Part shown: one piece after another, positions 34,206 to 42,722 of the stretch
How positions within the stretch are numbered: position 1 is the first letter of the stretch
Layout of the letters: the number at the start of each line of letters is the position of its first letter
DNA from: Candidatus Babeliales bacterium
GTDB taxonomy: Bacteria > Babelota > Babeliae > Babelales > Chromulinivoraceae
Direction: 5' to 3'
NCBI GenBank assembly: GCA_018061805.1
Contig: JAGOTL010000001.1
Coordinates: 1 to 64,000 of the forward strand
DNA length: 64,000 nt
Notes under the pieces: generated by a model
What the model was told of the DNA's origin: nothing
Seen by the model: the letters and a program-made list of their open reading frames with translations, nothing else
Databases searched by the model: none
Program-made: the position numbers and the translations under genes

Positions 34206-36653
34206 ATGTCATATAATTTTCAAGAAGTTGAAAAAAAATGGCAAAATCATTGGGAGCAATATCCGTATGGAGTTGCACACCAACATAATTCTGGCAAAAA
34301 ATATTATTGCCTTGATATGTTCCCATACCCTTCAGGGGCTGGGCTGCATGTTGGTCACTGGCGAGGATATGTTTTATCAGACATCTATGCACGCATTAAA
34401 GTTCTGCAAGGGTATAACGTACTTCATCCTATGGGTTGGGATGCATTTGGTCTTCCTGCTGAAAATGCAGCTATTAAAGAAGGTCAACATCCACAGATTG
34501 TCACGCAGCGCAATATAGCAACGTTTAAAAGACAGCTTAAAACTATTGGTGCAATTTATGATTGGACCAAAGAACTTGATACCACTGATCCTGAATATTA
34601 TAAATGGACTCAGTGGATCTTTTTGGTCATGTACAAACGTGGTTTAGCGTATGAAGCAAAGACGCCTATTAATTGGTGTCCATCATGTTTGACAGGTCTT
34701 GCTAATGAAGAAGTGGTCAATGGTGGTTGTGAACGTTGTGGTTCTGTTGTAGAACCAAAACAAGTTCGTCAATGGGTTTTAAAAATTACTGAGTATGCAG
34801 AAAAGTTGTTGCAAGGTTTGAATAAACTTGAGTGGCCTGAAAAAGTAAAATTGATGCAATCAAATTGGATTGGCAAAAGTTCAGGATTGCTTTTTACATC
34901 ACCTGTTAAAGACACAAATATAACAATACAGACTTTCTCTGCACACTTTGAAGCATGTTTTGCAGATACATTTGTTGTTATTGCACCCGATCATAAATTA
35001 TTACCAACGCTTCTTGAAGGTGTTTCAAATCGTGCAGAAATTGAAGCTTTTTGCAAAAACATTACGACTAAGCGTCTTGAAAAAAATTATGATGATAAAA
35101 ATATAGAAGGTATTTTTACAGGACGATATATCGTTGATCCTCTCGGAAATGGCGACTTGCCAATTTGGGTTGCAAGTTTTGCTATCGCTGATTATGGTAC
35201 AGGCATTGTGAAATGTTCAGCGCATGATCCACGTGATTTTGCATTTGCAAAAAAATATAATATTCCATTAAAAATTGGTATCGTGCCGCAGGACTTAGAA
35301 CAAAGACAACGTGTTGAAAAATTTGAAGTATGTTTTTCTGATATGGAAAACGGTATTTTGCTTGAACCAGCACCTTTTGCAGGTAAACAAGGCAAAGATG
35401 TTCGTGCAGATTTAGTTCAATACATGGTGAGTCATGGTTACTGCCAAGAAAAAGTAAGTTATCGTTTGCGTGATTGGGTATTTTCTCGTCAACGTTATTG
35501 GGGTGAACCAATTCCATTAGTGCATTGTGCGACATGTGGAGTTGTTCCAGTTCCTGAGTCAGAATTGCCGATTCGGTTACCTGATGTTGAACGTTATGAA
35601 CCAACGGGTACTGGTGAGTCTCCGCTTGCAGCAATTGATTTTTGGGTTAATACAGCATGTCCATCATGTCACGGTCCTGCAAAACGAGAAACAAACACAA
35701 TGCCGCAATGGGCAGGATCATGTTGGTATTATTTAAGATATCCAAATCCTAAGCTTACAACTGCAGCATTTGATAAAAAAGATATTGATTATTGGTTGCC
35801 GGTTGATTTGTATGTTGGCGGCGTGGAACATGCAATATTGCATCTTTTATACTCACGTTTTTATGTCAAAGTATTACACGATGCAGGCTATTTACCATTT
35901 GATGAACCATTTACGCATTTGTTTAACCAAGGAATGGTGTGTAAGCTTTCAGAAAAATCTGGTGCTGTTGAAAAAATGTCTAAATCAAAAGGTAACGTGG
36001 TTAACCCAGATGACATTGTACAGGTGTATGGTTCTGATGTGCTTCGTATGTATATGTTGTTCATGGGGCCGCCTGAGCTTGATTGTCAGTGGCAAGATGA
36101 AGGCATTGAAGGTATTAAGCGTTTTAACAATCGATTAATTTATTATCTCTTGCAAGAAGGCAACATATTGCCTGTAGGTTCTGGTGAAGCTCGAGAAGTT
36201 ACACAATCGGTGCATCGTTTGATCAAAGAAGTCCAAGAACGCATTGCACAGTTTAAACCAAATACAGCAATTGCAGCGTTTATGGAATGGACTAACGAAC
36301 TGATTAAGCATCAGTACAAATTAAGCCATCAGTCAGCAGAGACTGTGTTAACAATATTTTCTATTTTTGCTCCGCATGCAGCATCTGAATTACTTGAGCG
36401 TGTGCTTGGCAAAAAACTGCAAGATTGTCATTGGCCACAGCACGATCCAGCATTTATAGAATCAACGAATGCTGTATACGCAATTCAAGTAAACGGTAAA
36501 TTACGTGGAACGTTAGATGTTGCAAAAAATATGGATCAAAAAGAAGTGGAGCAACAAGCTCGTGTCGTAATTGCAAAATGGCTTGATCAAAAACAGATTG
36601 TTAAAGTTATTTTTGTACAAGGTCGCATGGTGAATTTTGTTGTAAAGGATTAA
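34206..36653 (+). CDS. leuS: Leucyl-tRNA synthetase with non-canonical editing motif
   Basis: An 815-residue class I synthetase. HVGH at 48-51 is the HIGH motif and KMSKSKG at 590-596 the KMSKS loop; [22 protein letters not shown] is a zinc knuckle, and the leucine-specific and anticodon-binding regions follow. In the CP1 editing domain the usual TTRPDT block is absent: the aligned stretch near 243-257 reads [14 protein letters not shown]. The second editing landmark, SAHDPRDF with Asp341, is kept. ATG 34206 is chosen over a TTG at 34170 because the family starts at [13 protein letters not shown]. It stops two bases before a small exported gene. Confidence 0.96.
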   Translation: MSYNFQEVEKKWQNHWEQYPYGVAHQHNSGKKYYCLDMFPYPSGAGLHVGHWRGYVLSDIYARIKVLQGYNVLHPMGWDAFGLPAENAAIKEGQHPQIVTQRNIATFKRQLKTIGAIYDWTKELDTTDPEYYKWTQWIFLVMYKRGLAYEAKTPINWCPSCLTGLANEEVVNGGCERCGSVVEPKQVRQWVLKITEYAEKLLQGLNKLEWPEKVKLMQSNWIGKSSGLLFTSPVKDTNITIQTFSAHFEACFADTFVVIAPDHKLLPTLLEGVSNRAEIEAFCKNITTKRLEKNYDDKNIEGIFTGRYIVDPLGNGDLPIWVASFAIADYGTGIVKCSAHDPRDFAFAKKYNIPLKIGIVPQDLEQRQRVEKFEVCFSDMENGILLEPAPFAGKQGKDVRADLVQYMVSHGYCQEKVSYRLRDWVFSRQRYWGEPIPLVHCATCGVVPVPESELPIRLPDVERYEPTGTGESPLAAIDFWVNTACPSCHGPAKRETNTMPQWAGSCWYYLRYPNPKLTTAAFDKKDIDYWLPVDLYVGGVEHAILHLLYSRFYVKVLHDAGYLPFDEPFTHLFNQGMVCKLSEKSGAVEKMSKSKGNVVNPDDIVQVYGSDVLRMYMLFMGPPELDCQWQDEGIEGIKRFNNRLIYYLLQEGNILPVGSGEAREVTQSVHRLIKEVQERIAQFKPNTAIAAFMEWTNELIKHQYKLSHQSAETVLTIFSIFAPHAASELLERVLGKKLQDCHWPQHDPAFIESTNAVYAIQVNGKLRGTLDVAKNMDQKEVEQQARVVIAKWLDQKQIVKVIFVQGRMVNFVVKD

Positions 36654-36655
36654 CA

Positions 36656-36871
36656 GTGAAGACATTTGCTTGTAGTTTATTGTTATTGAGTGGCATGTTT
36701 ATGTATACATCTGAAACAGAACAGCAAACACATGAAACAGAATCTGTATTACAATCATGGATGAGATATGTGTTTTGTTGTGGATTTGTTCATGAGCATG
36801 TACAAAATTTAAAAAATGAACAACAAGAAAATGCATTAATAAAGAAATATTTGGATCAAAAAACTCAATAA
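36656..36871 (+). CDS. Small exported protein with CC motif
   Basis: A 71-residue product from GTG 36656 with AAAGGAT upstream. It has a signal peptide (MKTFACSLLLLSGMFMYTS), a short segment SWMRYVFCCGFVHEHV with paired cysteines and a charged helical C-terminus. First of a run of three small exported CC-containing proteins. Function unknown. Confidence 0.6.
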   Translation: MKTFACSLLLLSGMFMYTSETEQQTHETESVLQSWMRYVFCCGFVHEHVQNLKNEQQENALIKKYLDQKTQ

Positions 36872-36885
36872 GTAAAAGATATAAC

Positions 36886-37137
36886 ATGAAAAAAATAATA
36901 GCAGTTATAGTTTTTCTTGTGGCATGTAACAATAGCAATGCTCAACCTGATGAATCAAACAAGATTGATCAAAAATCGGCAATTCGTCAACAAGTTGAAG
37001 AAAAATATTCTATCATTCCTTCTCGTTGGAATGGTCCAGAAGATCCATGTTGTTTTCTGGCATACCTTACGGTAATGATGGATTGGTGTCGTTTTGATCG
37101 ATGTTGCCAAAATATGAAGCAACAAAAAGAAGATTAA
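36886..37137 (+). CDS. Small Cys-rich lipoprotein
   Basis: An 83-residue protein whose signal MKKIIAVIVFLVACNNSN ends in a perfect lipobox (LVAC, Cys14). The mature part includes GPEDPCCFLAYLTVMMDWCR and RCCQN, so four to five cysteines are arranged around a short hydrophobic helix. It lies 14 bases after the preceding gene and is followed by a terminator. Likely membrane-anchored in the periplasm; function unknown. Confidence 0.65.
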   Translation: MKKIIAVIVFLVACNNSNAQPDESNKIDQKSAIRQQVEEKYSIIPSRWNGPEDPCCFLAYLTVMMDWCRFDRCCQNMKQQKED

Positions 37138-37143
37138 GTACAT

Positions 37144-37177
37144 AAAAAAGAGCAGAGTGTAAGTTCTGCTCTTTTTT
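37144..37177 (+). terminator. Terminator after the small lipoprotein gene
   Basis: AAAAAAGAGCAGA (37144-37156) pairs with TCTGCTCTTTTTT (37165-37177) around an eight-base loop, seven bases after the stop. Confidence 0.92.
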
Positions 37178-37201
37178 GGTTGATATATCAAAAAGGAATG
37201 T

Positions 37202-37522
37202 ATGAAACGATTGTGTTATTGTGCAGTGGCACTATGGTCTATGTATATTGTGAGTAGTGATCAATCAAGCGTACCGCTCAATACTAAGGGTGTACCAAGG
37301 TTTGGAGCAAAGCTTGTAACGCAGGGAATGAAAGCTCCATCGTCACCAGCTCTGGTAACTGGAAATAAAAATCTTGTAAAAAGAAATCCTACATCTTCTT
37401 GCAAAGCAGCATTGGATTGTTTGGGGTGTCTTGTTTTTTGTTGTGCGTATCATACAGAAATGTGTTGTGTTTGTGTTTCTGATTTTTGTGGTTGCGATAA
37501 AGATAATGTTTTGAAGCATTAA
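37202..37522 (+). CDS. Small exported Cys-rich protein
   Basis: A 106-residue protein with a signal peptide (MKRLCYCAVALWSMYIVSS). A polar linker leads to a C-terminal half with eleven cysteines in about 35 residues, including SCKAALDCLGCLVFCCAYH and CCVCVSDFCGC. The pattern suggests multiple disulfides or metal binding. It follows a terminator and precedes the S51 peptidase gene by 14 bases. Confidence 0.65.
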   Translation: MKRLCYCAVALWSMYIVSSDQSSVPLNTKGVPRFGAKLVTQGMKAPSSPALVTGNKNLVKRNPTSSCKAALDCLGCLVFCCAYHTEMCCVCVSDFCGCDKDNVLKH

Positions 37523-37536
37523 ATAAGGAAGTGGGT

Positions 37537-38214
37537 ATGAAACAAATTTTTGTTATGGGTGGCGGTGGTTTTACGCGTGATAAAGATTTAAAACTTGAAA
37601 AATATCTTGTTTCTTTATGTGATGTGGCTCACCCAAAGATAGGTTTTTTGCCTCAGGCAAGTAATGAATCAAAAGATTATATTTTGAAATTTTATCAGTC
37701 ATGTATGTCTCTTGGTGCGCAGCCCATGTGGGTATCTTTGTTTGGTAGAGTCGATCCATCGTGGAAAGATCAACTGTTGCAACAGGATATTATTTATGTA
37801 GGTGGTGGAAACACTCGTAGCATGCTAGCGCTGTGGAAAGAATGGGGCGTTGATGAAGTTTTGTATGAAGCGTATCAACGTGGCATTATTCTTTCTGGTT
37901 TGAGTGCTGGGATGTTGTGTTGGTTTGAGCAAGGTGTGACCGATTCGGTATGGCCGTTGGGTATTGTAAAGGGTCTTGGGATGATTCAAGGTTCTGGTTG
38001 CCCTCATTTTGATACAGAGCCAGAGCGTCAAGAATTTTATATTAAATCAGTAGCTGCAGGAATTATTAAACCTGGGTATGCATTGTACGATGATACGGGC
38101 GTTCATTTTATTGACGGAGCTTTTCATAAAGCTGTCAAAACAAAAACAGGCAAAAAAGTAAAATATATTAATGCTGATGGTACTGAAAAAATAATTGAAA
38201 CTGAGTTGTTATAA
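37537..38214 (+). CDS. Peptidase S51 (dipeptidase E-like) family protein
   Basis: A 225-residue cytoplasmic protein of the class I glutamine amidotransferase-like fold. Family motifs: IFVMGGGGFT at the N-terminus, IGFLPQAS, DIIYVGGGNTRSML, the nucleophile elbow LSGLSAGMLCWF (Ser123) and GSGCPHFDTEPER. Dipeptidase E cleaves Asp-X dipeptides; related proteins include cyanophycinase. I use ATG 37537 with AGGA upstream; GTG at 37531 is also possible. Its 3' end overlaps the convergent hydrolase gene by six bases. Confidence 0.88.
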   Translation: MKQIFVMGGGGFTRDKDLKLEKYLVSLCDVAHPKIGFLPQASNESKDYILKFYQSCMSLGAQPMWVSLFGRVDPSWKDQLLQQDIIYVGGGNTRSMLALWKEWGVDEVLYEAYQRGIILSGLSAGMLCWFEQGVTDSVWPLGIVKGLGMIQGSGCPHFDTEPERQEFYIKSVAAGIIKPGYALYDDTGVHFIDGAFHKAVKTKTGKKVKYINADGTEKIIETELL

Positions 38215-39192
38215 TTTTTTATAAAAACGAGCGATATACCATAAAGTAATTGCGCTCAGAAGTGCAGAACTCGTAAAGAGTTGTTTGCGATGGGTTGATT
38301 GATACGCTTGATCTAAATGTGCTTGATGTTGATCTATTATTTCTTGAGCTTGCTGATCTGTTAATTCTGGCGAAAGTATTGTTTCATCAATGAGTTGCTC
38401 ATTGTACGGTAGGTTATATTTTTTGTAAAAGCTATGTACAGCTTGTAGATATCGTGTTTTTATTTCTGAATTTTGAAGTAAAAAGCTATGGCGACCATGT
38501 GGCATGCTTACCATATGGATATTATGAAACCCATGTTTTTTGAGTTCTAAATATAGTGCTACGCTGTGAGCGTATGGAACTGTGGTGTCTGTTTTAGAAT
38601 GTAGTAATAATATTGGTAAATTTTTGTTTTTAATAAGCGCAATAGCTTGTAAAGGGGTTATTGCTTGATCAGGCTTATATTGCGGAAAGAGTATTTTAAA
38701 AATTGCAGGTGCCCATGTTTCGTGAATGCCGTATTGTGTGATAATTGGTTTAATAGCATCAGGCATGCTGCAAGGACAAGCATCAAGCACTAAAGCATGT
38801 AGATTTTCTGGGTTATGGATTGCTGTATAGGTAAGCCATGTTGCAGCACCACGCGATGTACCATATCCTATCAGAGTTGTATGAGTTGGTTGGGCTTTTA
38901 TAGAGTTATCCAGAGCTTGTAAATCATCTGATTGACCCATAAACATAGCATTTCTGTTAACAGTTTTACCAAATTTTTTGGTACACAGATCTATAGCTCG
39001 ATTGAGTCCCCATCCTTGAGCTGGGTAGGCGTCAGGAAACATGACTGTTGTGTGATCAGGTGTTGCTATAGCTTCGATAAATCGCTTGATTTGGCAAGGA
39101 GTATCGATAATACCATGGGCAAATATCGTTGTTTGCGCAGCTTGTAATAAGCATTGTAAGCTTAAACCAATAATAAAAATATACTTTTTCAT
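38209..39192 (-). CDS. Exported alpha/beta hydrolase with C-terminal membrane anchor
   Basis: A 327-residue protein with a signal peptide (MKKYIFIIGLSLQCLLQAAQ). The fold markers are TIFAHGIID, the nucleophile elbow GYGTSRGAATWL (Ser113), the acid in LLHSKTDTTVPY (Asp202) and MPHGRHSFLL for the His. The sequence ends in a hydrophobic helix (LFTSSALLSAITLWYIARFY) with basic residues, so it is probably tethered to the inner membrane and active in the periplasm. Substrate unknown; serine esterase or peptidase are both possible. Confidence 0.8.
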   Translation of the reverse strand: MKKYIFIIGLSLQCLLQAAQTTIFAHGIIDTPCQIKRFIEAIATPDHTTVMFPDAYPAQGWGLNRAIDLCTKKFGKTVNRNAMFMGQSDDLQALDNSIKAQPTHTTLIGYGTSRGAATWLTYTAIHNPENLHALVLDACPCSMPDAIKPIITQYGIHETWAPAIFKILFPQYKPDQAITPLQAIALIKNKNLPILLLHSKTDTTVPYAHSVALYLELKKHGFHNIHMVSMPHGRHSFLLQNSEIKTRYLQAVHSFYKKYNLPYNEQLIDETILSPELTDQQAQEIIDQHQAHLDQAYQSTHRKQLFTSSALLSAITLWYIARFYKKL

Positions 39193-39281
39193 ATCAATAT
39201 ATAACTAAAGGTTAGGGATGTTGTATATAATTATATCAAAATTGGGTTTATACGGGAAGCACTATAGGGGAGTTTGAGATT

Positions 39282-40145
39282 ATGAATATATTATATATAC
39301 TATTGAATATTGCGATTATGACGGGCATAATGCATGGTTCTTATGCTTCGTCAAATGAGACATTGTCGGGGGACGGGTCCAAACCAGATCTTTCGTTACA
39401 GCTTGAAAGCTTTAAGACAGAAGATGGTAGCGGTGTTAGGCCAATCATAATATCACCAATGACTCGTACATTAAACAGACAAGTCAGTCATATCTCATCT
39501 CAGTTGTTTGATTTATCGGTAGAATCAACCCCAACATCATTTAGTAGTTTTTGTGAAAATATAAAATCTTTTAAAGCAAGGCATTATGCTGCTTTATCCA
39601 AGAGTCGTGTGTATGTGCAACAACTAGACAGTGATGAGAGTGAGCTATGTTCAGCAGTTCATTTTAACAGTGTTGTGATTGCTCGGCTGCGTGAAATAGC
39701 AATTGACAATGGGTATGAGCAAGATGAGATACCGAGCCCTATTTCCAGTGCACTATATGATGCTAAGCTTGGTATTAGTTTTGGCAATAATCATAATTCT
39801 GATAATGAGCAGCAAGAAGATGATGATCAAGGTAAAAAAAAGAGACCAAAACTTTTAAAACACGTTGACACACCCGCTAAAATTTCAGGTCATACTCAGC
39901 ATCTAATGCCAATTGCTACAGCAGTGCTTGAACAAGAAGATTCATGGAATGATACTATGTTGTTTGATGGTGCACCATTTAAAAGAGTAGAATCTGCAGG
40001 AGATTTGTCAGAAGAAGATATGAGACCTGTTGTTGCTACAGCTGTGGCATGTGAAAGTGAAGCATTAAAGAGTAAGCCACGTTTTACGCGTGTGAAAGAT
40101 TCGAATTGGGTGCATCGACATAAAAAGCATCTCCCAAAGAAATAA
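39282..40145 (+). CDS. Exported acidic protein of unknown function
   Basis: A 287-residue protein with a GGGGAG ribosome site and a signal peptide (MNILYILLNIAIMTGIMHGSYA). The mature chain is polar, largely disordered, with an acidic stretch (NSDNEQQEDDDQGKKKRPK) and a basic C-terminus (WVHRHKKHLPKK). No family is recognised. Its N-terminus (SSNETLSGDGSKPD) loosely resembles that of the next gene (SSALSSNASKPSD), so they may be distant relatives. Confidence 0.55.
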   Translation: MNILYILLNIAIMTGIMHGSYASSNETLSGDGSKPDLSLQLESFKTEDGSGVRPIIISPMTRTLNRQVSHISSQLFDLSVESTPTSFSSFCENIKSFKARHYAALSKSRVYVQQLDSDESELCSAVHFNSVVIARLREIAIDNGYEQDEIPSPISSALYDAKLGISFGNNHNSDNEQQEDDDQGKKKRPKLLKHVDTPAKISGHTQHLMPIATAVLEQEDSWNDTMLFDGAPFKRVESAGDLSEEDMRPVVATAVACESEALKSKPRFTRVKDSNWVHRHKKHLPKK

Positions 40146-40167
40146 TTTGAAAAGTAGAAGGAAAAAC

Positions 40168-40599
40168 ATGAATCGGATAGGAATTGCTTTTTTAAGTATA
40201 CTTATAGGTATGTCTATGTATGGATACGGTTCCATGCATAATAGTTCTTCTGCTTTGTCGTCAAATGCATCAAAACCTTCTGATGAAATATTTTGTAATC
40301 AAATTATGAAAGGTGTTATACAAGCATGGATGGCAAGTATAGATTATCTTAATTTAGTTCCTTTATCTGATGATGTAGTAAGCGAAATGTTTGAAACGCA
40401 AAGTAGTGGAGAAAGTTTGTTGGAATGTCGCAGATCGCAAGAAGAGATTGATGGTATTAATCGATTATTATCATCTGGTGTACATCGCATGACAGATTCA
40501 ACCACAACAAAAACGTGGTCAGGTATTCCACAAAATAGTGAAGTTGAATCACAAATGGTTGGTACAACGACACGTTTATTGAGCAAAGAGGATTTATGA
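40168..40599 (+). CDS. Small exported protein upstream of uvrB
   Basis: A 143-residue product. ATG 40168 has GAAGGA upstream and opens with a signal peptide (MNRIGIAFLSILIGMSMYGYG); a TTG at 40147 is less likely. The mature part is Ser/Thr-rich with one short helical block (IMKGVIQAWMASIDYLNLVP). It overlaps uvrB by ATGA, so the two are translationally coupled although functionally unrelated as far as can be seen. Confidence 0.55.
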   Translation: MNRIGIAFLSILIGMSMYGYGSMHNSSSALSSNASKPSDEIFCNQIMKGVIQAWMASIDYLNLVPLSDDVVSEMFETQSSGESLLECRRSQEEIDGINRLLSSGVHRMTDSTTTKTWSGIPQNSEVESQMVGTTTRLLSKEDL

Positions 40600-42569
40600 G
40601 TTTATTTAAATTACATTTACCGTTTCAACCTGCTGGTGATCAAGAAGCAGCAATAGAAAAATTAACACATCATGAAGGTAAAAAATCGACGCTGTTGGGT
40701 GTGACAGGGTCTGGTAAAACATTTACCATAGCAAACGTTATTGCTCGTCAAGATAAGCCGGTTATTGTTTTATCTCCGAATAAGACGCTTGCGGCTCAAC
40801 TGTATGAAGAGTTCAGTTTATTTTTTCCTGAAAATAAAGTCTGTTATTTTGTAAGTTATTATGATTACTATCAACCAGAATCATATTTGCCAGCTCAAGA
40901 TATGTACATACCTAAAGAAACGAAAATAAATCCTGAAATTGAACGGTTGCGTATTGAAGCTGTCGCAAGTTTAATGCAGCGGCGTGATGTGATTATTGTT
41001 GCATCAGTTTCTTGTATTTATTCACTTGGTAATCCGGTTGATTATAAAGAACAAGCGTTGCCGCTTTCAGTTGGTATGACGATATCGCGCAAAGACTTAC
41101 TGTTGAAGTTGGTTTTTATGCAATATGAACGTAATGATATTGATCGTAAAAGCGGTACGTTTAGCGTGATGGGCAATGTAGTTGAAATTTGCGTACCGTA
41201 TGAAAAGCATAAAAAAATACGCATTGAGCTTTTTGGTGACACTATTGATAGCATGGCTTTGGTTGACAAGATGACTAATTATGTTGATCAAACAATGACG
41301 GAAACTATTATTTTTCCAGCAAAAAACTTTGTAACGTCAACAGCTGTTAAGCATCGTGCAGTTGAAGCTATTAAACGCGAGCTTGCCATGTACGCTCCGG
41401 AGCTTGAAAATCCGATTTATCGACAAAGACTTGAACGTCGTGTGCTTAATGATGTTGAAATGATAGAAGAAACAGGTTTTTGTAATGGAATAGAAAATTA
41501 TTCTGTGTACTTTGACGGACGCAGTCCAGGGACGTCACCGTATTGTTTGTTTGATTTTTTTGCAAAAGATGATTTTTTACTAATTGTGGATGAATCACAT
41601 ATTGCAATACCGCAAATATCAGGTATGTATCATGGTGATCGAGTACGTAAAAAAGCATTAGTTGAATTTGGTTTTCGTTTACCATCAGCGTACGACAATC
41701 GTCCTTTAAAGTTTGAAGAAGCGGAAAGATTTTTTAGTAATGCGATTTTTGTTTCAGCGACTCCTGGCAAATATGAGATGCAGCATAGTGATCAAGTGGT
41801 TGAACAGATTATACGCCCTACGGGATTGCTTGACCCTGAACTTCAGATTTGTCCACGAACGAATCAAATACCAGATTTGCTTGAAACAATTACGCAAACA
41901 ACACAAAAAGGGTTTCGTAGTTTAGTTACTGTTTTAACTAAAAAAATGGCAGAAGAATTAGCACAGTTTTTAGAACAAAAAGGTGTGAAAGTTTGTTACT
42001 TGCACAGTGACCTTAAAACGCCACAGCGAACAGAGATACTACAAAAATTACGTTTAGGAATATTTGATTGTATTGTGGGTGTTAATTTATTGCGAGAAGG
42101 AATAGATTTACCCGAAGTTGCCTTTGTTGCGATTATGGATGCAGATGTTGAAGGTTTTTTGCGTGATAGAAAATCGTTGATTCAAATTATAGGACGCGCT
42201 GCTCGTAATACGGAAAGTGTGGTAAAGCTGTATGCTGATAAAATGACTGATGCGATACAGTATGCGCTTGCCGAAACAGCTCGTCGCAGAAAGATTCAAC
42301 AAGAATACAATCAAAAGCATGGCATTACACCAACAACAGTGGTGCGTGAAGTGGTTCAGTCAATTTCTAAAGCTGCATTGAACTTAACCAGAACAGAAAC
42401 GGTTAAAGGCAAACGCGCAAAACAAAAAAATCAGGCGTTGACTGAACAGGAACGTCAACAAATGATTATTGATGTTGAAAACGCTATGCAAAAAGCTGCT
42501 CAAGATTTAGATTTTGAAAAAGCGATTATGTTGCGAGATCAATTGCTCAAGCTTAAGGGTTCTGACTAA
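40596..42569 (+). CDS. uvrB: UvrABC system protein B
   Basis: A full-length 657-residue nucleotide excision repair helicase-like protein that receives damage from UvrA and loads UvrC. Walker A GVTGSGKT at 35-42, the beta-hairpin region YYDYYQPESYLP, VDESHIAIPQISGMYHGD, helicase motifs SATPGKYE, VGVNLLREGIDLPE and QIIGRAARN, and the C-terminal UVR domain (DLDFEKAIMLRDQLLKL) are all present. GAGGA precedes the ATG. uvrA and uvrC are not in the window. Confidence 0.97.
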   Translation: MSLFKLHLPFQPAGDQEAAIEKLTHHEGKKSTLLGVTGSGKTFTIANVIARQDKPVIVLSPNKTLAAQLYEEFSLFFPENKVCYFVSYYDYYQPESYLPAQDMYIPKETKINPEIERLRIEAVASLMQRRDVIIVASVSCIYSLGNPVDYKEQALPLSVGMTISRKDLLLKLVFMQYERNDIDRKSGTFSVMGNVVEICVPYEKHKKIRIELFGDTIDSMALVDKMTNYVDQTMTETIIFPAKNFVTSTAVKHRAVEAIKRELAMYAPELENPIYRQRLERRVLNDVEMIEETGFCNGIENYSVYFDGRSPGTSPYCLFDFFAKDDFLLIVDESHIAIPQISGMYHGDRVRKKALVEFGFRLPSAYDNRPLKFEEAERFFSNAIFVSATPGKYEMQHSDQVVEQIIRPTGLLDPELQICPRTNQIPDLLETITQTTQKGFRSLVTVLTKKMAEELAQFLEQKGVKVCYLHSDLKTPQRTEILQKLRLGIFDCIVGVNLLREGIDLPEVAFVAIMDADVEGFLRDRKSLIQIIGRAARNTESVVKLYADKMTDAIQYALAETARRRKIQQEYNQKHGITPTTVVREVVQSISKAALNLTRTETVKGKRAKQKNQALTEQERQQMIIDVENAMQKAAQDLDFEKAIMLRDQLLKLKGSD

Positions 42570-42637
42570 GGGCACATGAAAAATATGTCTTGCTGTTAGT
42601 TGTAGAGCAGTATGTGAGAATCAATTTAATTATTTAA

Positions 42638-42680
42638 ACAAAGAATAAGGGAATGTCATACACATTCCCTTATTCTTTGT
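42638..42680. repeat. Perfect 19-bp palindromic stem-loop between convergent genes
   Basis: Bases 42638-42656 are exactly complementary to 42662-42680 around a five-base loop (CATAC). The stem contains AAGGGAATG/CATTCCCTT. There is no T-tract beyond it on the plus side, so it is not a textbook terminator, but its place between uvrB and the convergent gene ending at 42723 suggests termination or mRNA 3'-end protection in both directions. Confidence 0.7.
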
Positions 42681-42722
42681 TGGTCAATAGTTGTTATATT
42701 ATGTTTTTATTTCAGTAAGTTA

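Noticed and set aside
34144-34518. 124-codon plus-strand frame across the leuS start
   Set aside because: It is out of frame with leuS, whose family N-terminus lies there, and has no recognisable features; a shadow frame.
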